Part shown: positions 1-6,878 of the stretch, in pieces
Numbering within the stretch: the stretch's first letter is position 1
Layout: every line of letters begins with the position of its first letter
Assembly (NCBI GenBank): GCA_035266685.1
Contig: DATFMX010000003.1
Span: 1 to 39,414 of the forward strand
Origin: VRUE01 sp035266685
GTDB taxonomy: Bacteria > Actinomycetota > Thermoleophilia > Solirubrobacterales > 70-9
Length of the DNA stretch: 39,414 nucleotides
Reading direction: 5' to 3'
Program-made: the position numbers and the translations under genes
Notes under the pieces: generated by a model
The model's database searches: none
What the model was told of the DNA's origin: nothing
The model's input: the letters and a program-made list of their open reading frames with translations, nothing else

Positions 1-234
1 GTAGACCTCGTTCGTCGACTGATCGACGGCGATGCCGCGGTCGGCGGGGAAGCTCGGCTGCGCGGAGGAGCCGAAGGTTTCCTGTAGGAAACGGGTCGTG
101 GAACCCGAGGCCGAGCCGACCACGAGTGCAAGGGCAGCCACACACGCCGCCAGGGCGCATGCAAGCAGCGCCGGCTTGGTCTTTGCCCGGCGCTTGGTCG
201 ATCCCGCGTTTGCTGCCTTCGCGTGGCGTCTCAC
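1..234 (-). CDS. Secreted protein, N-terminal part (cut by window edge)
   Basis: Partial gene: 78 codons are visible before the window ends. It starts with GTG at 234, preceded by a good ribosome site (AAGGAG about 8 nt upstream). The N-terminus is very basic, followed by a hydrophobic stretch of about 18 residues rich in Ala/Leu/Val: a signal peptide or uncleaved anchor. After it comes SSAQPSFPADRGIAVDQSTN. The RGIAVDxSTxxVY pattern is typical of NHL/beta-propeller repeats in large secreted proteins of Solirubrobacterales, so the missing part is probably a propeller; that is inference from a short segment. A strong promoter candidate lies at 362-390. Confidence 0.7.
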   Translation of the reverse strand, partial: MRRHAKAANAGSTKRRAKTKPALLACALAACVAALALVVGSASGSTTRFLQETFGSSAQPSFPADRGIAVDQSTNEVY

Positions 235-326
235 GTAGCTCTCTCCTTGTCCCTCGAGCCCCTCTGCCGGCCGCTTCCCTTAGCGGCCCCTAGGGCTCGT
301 CTTGGCAATTCCCTGTAGCGACGAGG

Positions 327-344
327 AACACGGACATCCGTGTT
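327..344. promoter_or_regulatory. Inverted repeat near the transcription start
   Basis: AACACGGA-CA-TCCGTGTT is a perfect inverted repeat with 8-bp arms and a 2-bp centre. It lies just downstream of the predicted start point of the promoter at 362-390. It may be a second operator or a small leader hairpin; the sequence cannot distinguish these. Confidence 0.4.
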
Positions 345-361
345 TCCAAGCTGCTGCGGGC

Positions 362-390
362 ATTAAGACACACGTGTGTCTGGATGTCAA
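362..390 (-). promoter_or_regulatory. Sigma-70-type promoter with a perfect palindrome in the spacer
   Basis: On the minus strand a consensus -35 TTGACA (390-385) and a -10 CTTAAT (367-362) are separated by exactly 17 bp. The spacer holds the perfect 14-bp palindrome GACACACGTGTGTC (367-380), placed where a repressor would block RNA polymerase. The direction fits the secreted-protein gene starting at 234, giving a leader of about 120 nt. Confidence 0.6.
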
Positions 391-444
391 GGGGCTATTG
401 ACGCGCCGAGGGCGCGGGGGCGCTGCGCGGCGACTACGGGTGGC

Positions 445-2154
445 TCAGCCGGAGTTGTTGAGCCCGGGCACGGGCTCGCCGTACTTTTCGATCGCGCAGC
501 CTGAGGAGCGCGGGTCGAAGGTATCGGCGAGGGCGCGGCCTTCGGGCTTCTGGCCCGGGCGGGCGCACTGGATCGAGAAGTCGCGGACGCCGTCGCGGGC
601 GTCGATCACATCTTCGCCCCCGTTGCCGTAGAAGCGGTCGCGGCCGGGCTGGCCGAGCATCGCGTTGGGGCCGGCGTCGCCGATCAGCACGTCGTAGTCG
701 AAGGAGCCCTCCATGTCCTCGTCGGAGGGGTCGAGGCGAACCGGCTTGCATTTGCCTTCCCGGTAGAGCGTGTCGACCCAGGCTTTGTGCTTGGGGAAGG
801 AGATCCAGAGCAGGCCGGGATGGGCCTGGGTCTCGGCGAAGGAGGCGTCGTCGCGGCCTTCGCCGCCGACCAGGGCGCCGCCGGCGCAGCCGCCGCCCGC
901 CGCCATCAGGTCGCCGTCGCCTTCACCGTAGAGGTAGGTCGGCCCGGGCAGGCCACCGATCAGCCCGTCGGAGCCGTCCCCGCCGTAGAGCTTGTCGGCG
1001 CCGGGGCCGGCCTCGAGCAGGTCGTCCTCGGGGCCGCCCCTGATCACGTCGTTGCCCTCGCCGCCGGCGAGGCGCACGTTCTGCGCCCCGGCGAGCGAGC
1101 CTTCGACCCGCAGGCGGTCGTTGCCGGGGCCGAGGTCAGCGGTCAGCCAGCGGGCCGGGCCCTTCGGGTCGCAGACGACCTGCTTGGGGTCGCCGCCGAC
1201 ATGGTCGCAGCCGGGCCCGACCGCGATCCCCTTGGTCGCGCCGATGCCGAAGCTGTTCGCGGCTTCGTCGAAGGTCACCGCGGTGAAGACGTCGTTGCCG
1301 CCGCCGCCGACGATCTCCAGGCCTCCCCCGCCCCCTTTGGTGCGGTCGAGCTGCACGTAGGCGGAGGCCTTTGGCGGCGCTTCTTTGCCGCAGGAGGCGG
1401 TGTGGCCCGTGGCGCCCTGGCAGGCGTCGCTGCCCTGGCCGCCGATCAGCTCGTCCGCCCCGCCGCCGCCGACCAGCGTGTCATCGCCCGGGCCGCCGTT
1501 GATCCGGTTGCCCGCCTTGTCGCCGATCAGCTTGTCGGCGAAGGCCGAGCCTTCGATGTCCTCGACCCGGAAGAGACGGTCGTGGCCGTCGCCGCGCGCC
1601 TTGCCCTTGGCGAGGTCGACCCAGACCCCGGCGCCCTTGCCGCCGGCGACGTTGGTCGCGAAGGAGGCGATGTCGTGCGCCCCCGGCCCCCCGTCGATTC
1701 GGTCGTAGCCGTAGTCGCCATGCACCAGGTCGAAGCTGCCGGGGCCGCCGTTGAGCGTGTCGATGCCGAGGCTGCCCGCAACCTCGTCGTACTCGCCGGC
1801 GCCGCCCGAGGCCTTGTCGTCGCCGAGGTCGCCGATCACCCGGTCGGTGCCGGCTTCGCCGTACAGTTCGTCGTTGCCGCGTCCGCCGTGGAGCAGGTCG
1901 TCGCCGCCGCCGCCGCAGAGCAGGTCGTTGCCGAGGCTGCCGTAGATCTTGTCGTTCCCCGGTCCGCCCCAGATCACGTCGCGTTCCGGCGTCCCCTGCA
2001 GCACATCGTCGCCGCTCGTCCCGACGATCGTCGCCGGCCGCCCGTGGCAGCGCGGCCCTTCTTCGCCTTCGGGCGCTTCCCCCGCCCCGATCGCGAGCAC
2101 GCCGAACAGCGCCGCCAGCGCGGCGACCAAGAGTCCCCTGCCCATCAACCGCAT
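445..2154 (-). CDS. Secreted RTX-like calcium-binding repeat protein
   Basis: 569 aa from ATG at 2154; an in-frame TTG lies two codons upstream. An N-terminal signal peptide (MRLMGRGLLVAALAALFG then AIGAG) precedes many GGxGxD-type nonapeptides such as GGPGNDKIYG, GGGGDDLLHG and GGRGNDELYG in roughly residues 45-125, with further blocks near 215-240, 370-415 and 490-520. Such repeats form calcium-binding parallel beta-rolls in secreted proteins. No catalytic domain is recognised, so a structural or adhesive surface role is the best guess. There is no Shine-Dalgarno, but TACGGT sits 6 nt before the ATG, which suggests a leaderless transcript. The coiled-coil gene lies immediately upstream on the same strand. 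Confidence 0.8.
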   Translation of the reverse strand: MRLMGRGLLVAALAALFGVLAIGAGEAPEGEEGPRCHGRPATIVGTSGDDVLQGTPERDVIWGGPGNDKIYGSLGNDLLCGGGGDDLLHGGRGNDELYGEAGTDRVIGDLGDDKASGGAGEYDEVAGSLGIDTLNGGPGSFDLVHGDYGYDRIDGGPGAHDIASFATNVAGGKGAGVWVDLAKGKARGDGHDRLFRVEDIEGSAFADKLIGDKAGNRINGGPGDDTLVGGGGADELIGGQGSDACQGATGHTASCGKEAPPKASAYVQLDRTKGGGGGLEIVGGGGNDVFTAVTFDEAANSFGIGATKGIAVGPGCDHVGGDPKQVVCDPKGPARWLTADLGPGNDRLRVEGSLAGAQNVRLAGGEGNDVIRGGPEDDLLEAGPGADKLYGGDGSDGLIGGLPGPTYLYGEGDGDLMAAGGGCAGGALVGGEGRDDASFAETQAHPGLLWISFPKHKAWVDTLYREGKCKPVRLDPSDEDMEGSFDYDVLIGDAGPNAMLGQPGRDRFYGNGGEDVIDARDGVRDFSIQCARPGQKPEGRALADTFDPRSSGCAIEKYGEPVPGLNNSG

Positions 2155-2171
2155 CGACAAACCGTATCGAC

Positions 2172-2528
2172 TCAGAGCGACGTGGCGAAAACAGTGGCCA
2201 CGATCACGAAAACGGTGCCAAACACGGCAATCCCGCCCTGGATCATCAACCGGTGCAGCTCGATCAGACGGTCGTTCATCTGTTCGAAACGCGAGTCGAC
2301 GCTTTCGAAGCGCTTGTCCACCTGTTCGAAGCGCTTGTCGGCCCGGTCGAGCCGGCGATCGACTTCATCGAAGCGTTCGTTCGTGCGCCTTTCCGCCTGA
2401 TCGAAGCGTTCGATCATGTGCTTTTCGAAATGGCCAAGACGCTCGTCCATCCGTTTGAACCCGTCGTCCATCCGGTGGTTCAGGTGGTCGAGCCGCTCGT
2501 CTGTCCAGCTCTCTCTCATCGCCTCCAT
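2172..2528 (-). CDS. Coiled-coil protein with C-terminal membrane anchor
   Basis: 118 aa. Residues about 5-90 are highly charged with a regular seven-residue pattern (RFDEVDRRLDRADKRF, EQVDKRFESVDSRFEQ), a long parallel coiled coil. Residues about 95-115 form a single hydrophobic helix (GGIAVFGTVFVIVATVFA), so the protein is tail-anchored with the coil most likely cytoplasmic. Similar short coiled-coil/one-TM proteins are common in actinobacteria and lack an assigned function. An alternative ATG at 2519 has GGAGG only 2 nt upstream. It is followed after a short gap by the RTX-like gene. It should not be confused with a chemotaxis receptor: there is no ligand or signalling domain. Confidence 0.75.
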   Translation of the reverse strand: MEAMRESWTDERLDHLNHRMDDGFKRMDERLGHFEKHMIERFDQAERRTNERFDEVDRRLDRADKRFEQVDKRFESVDSRFEQMNDRLIELHRLMIQGGIAVFGTVFVIVATVFATSL

Positions 2529-2548
2529 GCCCCCATCGTCGCAGACAA

Positions 2549-2577
2549 AGTGTCACACGTGGGAGACGAAATTGCAA
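2549..2577 (-). promoter_or_regulatory. Candidate promoter of the coiled-coil gene with a CACACGTG box
   Basis: On the minus strand TTGCAA (2577-2572) and GACACT (2554-2549) are 17 bp apart in a locally AT-rich stretch. CACACGTG (2554-2561) touches the -10, and the same 8-mer forms the core of the palindrome at 367-380. The -10 matches consensus at only three of six positions, so this is a moderate call. Confidence 0.4.
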
Positions 2578-2615
2578 ATTTTCTGTGACGGACGGCTATT
2601 CGAGGCTGAGGGGGC

Positions 2616-3983
2616 TCAGGCGCTGCGGATCAGCTTCTTGTTGACGAACTCGTCGGCGCCGTAGCGGCCGAGCTCGCGGCCGAAGCCGGAGCGCTTGAAG
2701 CCGCCGAAGGGGAGCTCCGGGGCGTCCGCGCCGACCAGGTTGACGTAGACCATGCCGGCTTCGATCCTGTCGGCGACCCGGTCGGCCTGCTCGGGGTCGG
2801 TGGTCATCACGTAGGAGCCGAGACCGAACGGGGTGTTGTTGGCGAGCTCGATCGCCTCCTCCTCGGAGCCGACCCGGTAGACCTGGGCTACGGGCCCGAA
2901 AAACTCTTCCTGGGAGGCGTCGTCACCGGGCGCGATTCCGGCGAGCAGCGTCGGCTCGAAGTAGTTGCCGTCGCGGTTGCCGCCGAGCAGGACCTCGGCG
3001 CCGTCGGCGACCGCGCGCTTCACCTGATCCTCGAGCCGGTCGGCCGCGGTGCGCGAGGAGAGCGGGCCAACCTCGGTGTCCTCGGCGGTCGGATCGCCCG
3101 GCTTCGCCGCGGCGAGCTTCTCGCGGAAGCGCTCGATGAACTCGTCGTACAGCTCGTCGACGACGATGAAGCGCTTGGCCGCGTTGCAGGACTGGCCGGC
3201 GTTGTCGAGCCGCGCTTCCGCAGCCGCCGTGGCTGCTGCGTCGACGTTGTCGGAGCCGAGCAGGATGAATGGATCGGAGCCGCCGAGCTCCAGCACGACC
3301 TTCTTCAGGTTGCGCCCGGCGGCGGCGGCGACGGCGGCGCCGGCTCGCTCGGAGCCGGTGACCGAGACGCCGCGCACACGCGGGTCGGCGAGCACCCACT
3401 CGATCTGCTCGTTGGTCGCGTAGACGTTCTCGTAGGCGCCCTGCGGGAAGCCGGCGTCGTTGAAGATCCGCTGCATCGCCTCTGCCGATTCGGGGCACTG
3501 GGGGGCGTGCTTGAGCAGGATCGTGTTGCCGATCACCAGGTTCGGCGCCGCGAAGCGGGCGACCTGGTAGTACGGAAAGTTCCAGGGCATGATCCCGAGC
3601 AGCACGCCAAAGGGGCTGCGGCGGACCAGCGCGGCGCCCTCGCCGTCGAGCAGCTCGATCGGCTCGTCGGCCATCAGCTCCCCGGCTTTGTCGGCGTAGA
3701 AGCCGTAGATTTCGGCCGTAAAGTCGACCTCCGCCAGCGCCTGCTCGATCGGCTTGCCCATCTCGCGGACGACGATCTCGGCCAGCTGCCGGCGGCGCTC
3801 TTGGTGCAGCTCGCCGACCCGGCGGACGAGCGCGCCGCGCTCGGCCACGCTGGAGGAGCCGGGCCATGTCCGGGCGGCCCCGTCGGCCCGCTCGATCGCG
3901 GCGCGCAGCTCGTCGTCGCCGATCTCCGGGTACTCCTTGATCGTCTCGCCGGTCGCCGGGTTGACCACCGCGTAGGCGCTCAT
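2616..3983 (-). CDS. sad: Succinate-semialdehyde dehydrogenase (Sad/GabD type)
   Basis: 455 aa, normal length for the NAD(P)-dependent aldehyde dehydrogenase superfamily. The substrate and cofactor region contains IMPWNFPYYQV and LLKHAP. The general-base Glu is in VLELGGSDP and the nucleophilic Cys in GQSCNAAKRF. LLKHAP, ELGGSDPF and the C-terminal FGGFKRSGFGRELG resemble E. coli Sad (YneI) more than methylmalonate-semialdehyde or betaine-aldehyde enzymes. It oxidises succinate semialdehyde to succinate, the last step of GABA breakdown. The ATG follows the ald stop codon directly (TGA-ATG), and GGAGG lies 11 nt upstream inside the ald tail, so translation is probably coupled. The cofactor (NAD or NADP) cannot be told. 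Confidence 0.85.
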   Translation of the reverse strand: MSAYAVVNPATGETIKEYPEIGDDELRAAIERADGAARTWPGSSSVAERGALVRRVGELHQERRRQLAEIVVREMGKPIEQALAEVDFTAEIYGFYADKAGELMADEPIELLDGEGAALVRRSPFGVLLGIMPWNFPYYQVARFAAPNLVIGNTILLKHAPQCPESAEAMQRIFNDAGFPQGAYENVYATNEQIEWVLADPRVRGVSVTGSERAGAAVAAAAGRNLKKVVLELGGSDPFILLGSDNVDAAATAAAEARLDNAGQSCNAAKRFIVVDELYDEFIERFREKLAAAKPGDPTAEDTEVGPLSSRTAADRLEDQVKRAVADGAEVLLGGNRDGNYFEPTLLAGIAPGDDASQEEFFGPVAQVYRVGSEEEAIELANNTPFGLGSYVMTTDPEQADRVADRIEAGMVYVNLVGADAPELPFGGFKRSGFGRELGRYGADEFVNKKLIRSA

Positions 3984-5174
3984 TCAGTCCGATACCTCCG
4001 CATGTCGGGGCCGATGGGCCGATTTCCCACGTATATCGTGGGAAATCGGCCCATCGGCGGCTTGTAGGGCTTGCTCTACGGGGACGCACTCGAGGCCCAC
4101 GGCCTCGGCTACGGCCGGGTGGGTGACCTGGCCCGCGGCGACGTTGACGCCGGGGCGCAGGCCCGGGTCGCGCCTGATCGCCCCCTCCACCCCGCGGTCC
4201 GCAAGCGCGATCGCGTAGGGGAGCGTCGCGTTGGTCAGCGCCTGGGTCGAGGTGATCGGGACGGCGCCGGGCATGTTGGCGACGCAGTAGTGCGTCACCC
4301 CGTCGACCTCGAAGGTCGGCTGGCGGTGGGTCGTCGGGTGCGAGGTCTCGAAGCAACCGCCCTGGTCGATCGCCACATCGACCAGCACCGCTCCCGGCTT
4401 CATCAGCGCCAGCTGCTCGCGCCGCACTACATAAGGGGCGCGCGCGCCGTGGACCAGCACGGCGCCGATCACGAGGTCGGCCCGCGGCAGCATCTCCTCG
4501 ACCGCCAGCGTGGTCGAGTAGACGGTCGAGCAGGCGCCGGAGAAGATCCCGTCGAGCTCGCGCAGGCGGTCGATCGACTTGTCGTAGACGAAGACGTCGG
4601 CGCCCATCCCAATCGCGACGAAGGCGGCGTTCATGCCGACCGCGCCGCCGCCGATCACGATCACGTTGGCCGCCGCCACGCCAGGCACGCCGCCAAGCAG
4701 GATGCCGCGCCCGCCGAGCGGCTTCTCCAGCATGAAGGCGCCGGCCTGGGTGGCGATCTTGCCGGCTATCTCGCTCATCGGCGCCAGCAGCGGCAACCGC
4801 CCGCGCGCGTCCTCGACGGTCTCGTACGCCACGCAGGTGGCGCCGGAGCCGCAGAGGCCGCGGGTCTGCTCGGGGTCGGGCGCAAGGTGCAGGAACGTGA
4901 ACAGCAGCTGGCCCTGCCGCAGCATCTCGATCTCGGCCGGCTGCGGCTCCTTCACCTTCAGGACCATCTCCGCCGCGCCGAACACCGCCGCCGCATCGGG
5001 CGCGATCCGCGCGCCCTGCGACTCGTATTCGGCGTCGGCGATCGCGCTGCCCTCGCCCGCCCCGGCCTCGATCAGAACCTCATGACCGTGCTCGGTCATC
5101 TCGCGCACCCCGGCGGGGGTGATCGCGACGCGGTACTCGTCGGGCTTGATCTCCTTGGGTATGCCTACGATCAT
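3984..5174 (-). CDS. ald: Alanine dehydrogenase with a hairpin-encoded C-terminal tail
   Basis: 396 aa from ATG at 5174 (MIVGIPKEIKPDEYRVAITP, the canonical Ald start). The frame is open further upstream, but that part only translates a repeat. Ald reversibly deaminates L-alanine to pyruvate with NAD. The catalytic Lys sits in LKVKEPQ, and the Rossmann motif is VIVIGGGAVGMNAA. A conserved C-terminal part follows (THYCVANMPGAVPITSTQAL). The family usually ends near 371 residues; this one continues for about 25 residues encoded by a perfect 22-bp inverted repeat (4010-4058) and its flank. In context it would recycle alanine made by the pyruvate-linked aminotransferase. A REP-like hairpin (5189-5231) lies 14 nt before the start codon. 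Confidence 0.9.
   Translation of the reverse strand: MIVGIPKEIKPDEYRVAITPAGVREMTEHGHEVLIEAGAGEGSAIADAEYESQGARIAPDAAAVFGAAEMVLKVKEPQPAEIEMLRQGQLLFTFLHLAPDPEQTRGLCGSGATCVAYETVEDARGRLPLLAPMSEIAGKIATQAGAFMLEKPLGGRGILLGGVPGVAAANVIVIGGGAVGMNAAFVAIGMGADVFVYDKSIDRLRELDGIFSGACSTVYSTTLAVEEMLPRADLVIGAVLVHGARAPYVVRREQLALMKPGAVLVDVAIDQGGCFETSHPTTHRQPTFEVDGVTHYCVANMPGAVPITSTQALTNATLPYAIALADRGVEGAIRRDPGLRPGVNVAAGQVTHPAVAEAVGLECVPVEQALQAADGPISHDIRGKSAHRPRHAEVSD
4010..4058. repeat. Perfect 22-bp inverted repeat inside the 3' end of ald
   Basis: The left arm (4010-4031) begins GCCGATGGGCCG, the right arm (4037-4058) is its exact reverse complement, and the loop is TATAT. It lies in frame inside the ald tail, 24 nt before the stop codon, and upstream of the sad start. 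It could act as a processing or attenuation hairpin between ald and sad, or be an inserted palindromic repeat. No second copy was seen in the window. Confidence 0.8.
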
Positions 5175-5188
5175 CGTTCCCCGCCCGC

Positions 5189-5231
5189 GCGGTCGAGGTT
5201 TGAACCGCATACCGGACCAAACCTCGACCGC
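5189..5231. repeat. REP-like palindromic element, copy 1
   Basis: Arms GCGGTCGAGGTTTG and CAAACCTCGACCGC (14 bp, perfect) flank a 15-nt loop with a CCGCATACCGG core. It lies 14 nt upstream of the ald ATG, so on the ald mRNA it would fold right next to the ribosome site. It belongs to the family with copies at 5261, 22553 and 23101. Confidence 0.8.
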
Positions 5232-5260
5232 GGTCGGTTGGTCTGGCTTCGCTCCCGGGC

Positions 5261-5303
5261 GCGGTCGAGGTTTTGACCGCATACCGCACCAAACCTCGAC
5301 CGC
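5261..5303. repeat. REP-like palindromic element, copy 2
   Basis: Arms GCGGTCGAGGTTT and AAACCTCGACCGC (13 bp) flank a loop containing ACCGCATACCGC. It begins 4 nt after the pucR stop codon and is a direct copy of the element at 5189, with about 29 bp between them. It may protect or terminate the upstream mRNA segment; there is no U-tract. Confidence 0.8.
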
Positions 5304-5307
5304 GGGG

Positions 5308-6870
5308 TCATTGGCCCACCAGCTCGCGCGCCCGCAGCGCTAGCCAGAACTCGATCCGGTCGTGGGCGCGTGAGAGGTCGCGCCCGGTCAGCTCCTCGAC
5401 CTTGCGCATCCGGTAGCGCAGGGTGTGGCGGTGGCAGTAGACCTCGCGCGCGGCGCGCTCCCACTGCCCGTTCTGCTCGATGAAGGCCTCCAGCGAGCGC
5501 AGCAGCTCGCCGCCGTACTCCTCGTCGCCGGACTCGATCGGGCCGAGCACGCTGTCGCAGTAGAGCGCCAGCGCGTCGTCGTCCTGGATCGAGAGCAGCA
5601 GGGTGAAGGCGCCGAGGTCGCGCCAGGAGGCGACGTCGGGGGCGCTGCCGTTCTCGCTGAACGCGGTCGCCTCGAGCGCGCAGCGCGCCTCGTGGAAGGA
5701 GTGGCGCAGCTCCTCCGGCGGCGCCGGCCGGCTGGCCGCGGCGCGCACCGCGCCGCGCTCTTTGATCAGCGCCCGCCGCGCTTCGGAGGCGAGGTCGACG
5801 GGATCGCGGTCGGCGGCGTCGACCACCGCGCAGAGCAGCTCGCGCCCGCCGCTGGAGTGCGGCGCGACGACCGCCGGGCAGGCGTCGGCGGCGAGCGCCC
5901 GCTCGAGCGCCGGCTCGGCCGCCGCCGGGTCGTCGAGGTCGAAGACCAGCACCGCGGCCTCGTCGCCGATCCCGAACGGCTCGAGCCGGCGGCGCAGCTC
6001 GCTCGGGTCGAGCCGACCGCCGAGCGCGCCCGCCAAGACGTCGCCGGCCAGCCGTCGCTCGGTCTCGCGGGCGACGCGGCGGCGCATCAGCTCGAGCGCG
6101 ACGACGGCGACCGCCTGCTGCAGGATCAGCCGCTCGAAGTCGCCGAGCCCGCCGGAGTCGCGGACCATCACGACCCAGGCCTGGGGCGGACCGCCGCCGG
6201 GCGAGATCACCGGGTGGGCCAGCGCCCGGCCGGCGACCGAGGAGTGGGTCGGCACGAAGGGGTGCCCGTCGGCCGTGTGGGCGAGCGCTTCGTCGCGGAT
6301 CGCGTTGACCGCCTCGGCCGAGAGCTGGCGCCGGAAGCCGCGCCCGGCGAGCCGCTCGCCGCGGCTGTTGAGGATCGCCACGGTGCCGCCGACGGCGGAG
6401 GCGATCGTCGCCACGATCTCCTCCAGGCCGCGCTCTTCGAGGACCAGCCGCTCGAGCCGCCGCTGCACGGCGATCCCCCGCTGCAGCACCTCGTACTGCT
6501 CGTTGACGAGTTTGGCGAAGGCCTTCTCGGTGATCGCGATAAAGGGGGTCGAGTAGGGCACCTCGAAGAGCGGGAAGTCGCGTTTTTTCGCCTCCTCGAG
6601 CAGCGCTTTCGGCAGCTTTTTGTGGTTGAAGCCGGTGCCGAAGCCGAGCCCGGCGAGGTTGTGCTCGGCGAGCAGGCGGATGTAGGCGCGCTGCTTGGCG
6701 GCGCTGTCGAGCGGGATGCCGGTGGTCAGCATCAGCTCGCCGCCGGAGAGCCACGGCGTCGGGTCCGCGAGCTCGGAGATGTGGATCCAGCGCAGCGGCG
6801 CTTCCGCCGCGTCGGCGCCGGCGACCAGGTCGAGGCCGACCTCGTCGAGCAGGCTCTGCACGGTGAGCAT
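5308..6870 (-). CDS. PucR-family transcriptional regulator
   Basis: 520 aa from ATG at 6870, 8 nt after the aminotransferase stop codon. The N-terminal PucR domain (about residues 1-120) contains WIHISELADPTPWLSGGELM and TTGIPL, diagnostic for purine/amine catabolism regulators. A GAF-like central region follows. The C-terminus has the PucR-type helix-turn-helix (AAREVYCHRHTLRYRMRKVEELTGRDL, about residues 470-500). PucR-type proteins usually activate catabolic operons beside them in response to a pathway metabolite. Its place between the aminotransferase and ald, opposite the pot operon, suggests it controls this module. The effector is unknown. Confidence 0.85.
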   Translation of the reverse strand: MLTVQSLLDEVGLDLVAGADAAEAPLRWIHISELADPTPWLSGGELMLTTGIPLDSAAKQRAYIRLLAEHNLAGLGFGTGFNHKKLPKALLEEAKKRDFPLFEVPYSTPFIAITEKAFAKLVNEQYEVLQRGIAVQRRLERLVLEERGLEEIVATIASAVGGTVAILNSRGERLAGRGFRRQLSAEAVNAIRDEALAHTADGHPFVPTHSSVAGRALAHPVISPGGGPPQAWVVMVRDSGGLGDFERLILQQAVAVVALELMRRRVARETERRLAGDVLAGALGGRLDPSELRRRLEPFGIGDEAAVLVFDLDDPAAAEPALERALAADACPAVVAPHSSGGRELLCAVVDAADRDPVDLASEARRALIKERGAVRAAASRPAPPEELRHSFHEARCALEATAFSENGSAPDVASWRDLGAFTLLLSIQDDDALALYCDSVLGPIESGDEEYGGELLRSLEAFIEQNGQWERAAREVYCHRHTLRYRMRKVEELTGRDLSRAHDRIEFWLALRARELVGQ

Positions 6871-6878
6871 CGCCGTGC

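Noticed and set aside
600..2000. Repetitive pattern that might suggest a CRISPR array
   Set aside because: The repeats are degenerate 27-bp coding units (GGxGxD nonapeptides), with no conserved repeats or unique spacers.
787..2400. Long plus-strand open frame opposite the RTX-like and coiled-coil genes
   Set aside because: It is the mirror of GC-rich repeat coding sequence, with Val/Ala/Gly low-complexity content and no domain; the minus-strand genes explain the region.
4071..5276. Plus-strand open frame antisense to ald
   Set aside because: His/Arg/Gly-rich shadow; ald is unambiguous on the minus strand.
5175..5282. Upstream extension of ald (36 codons)
   Set aside because: It only translates the two REP-like elements; the canonical Ald start MIVGIPKEIK is at 5174.
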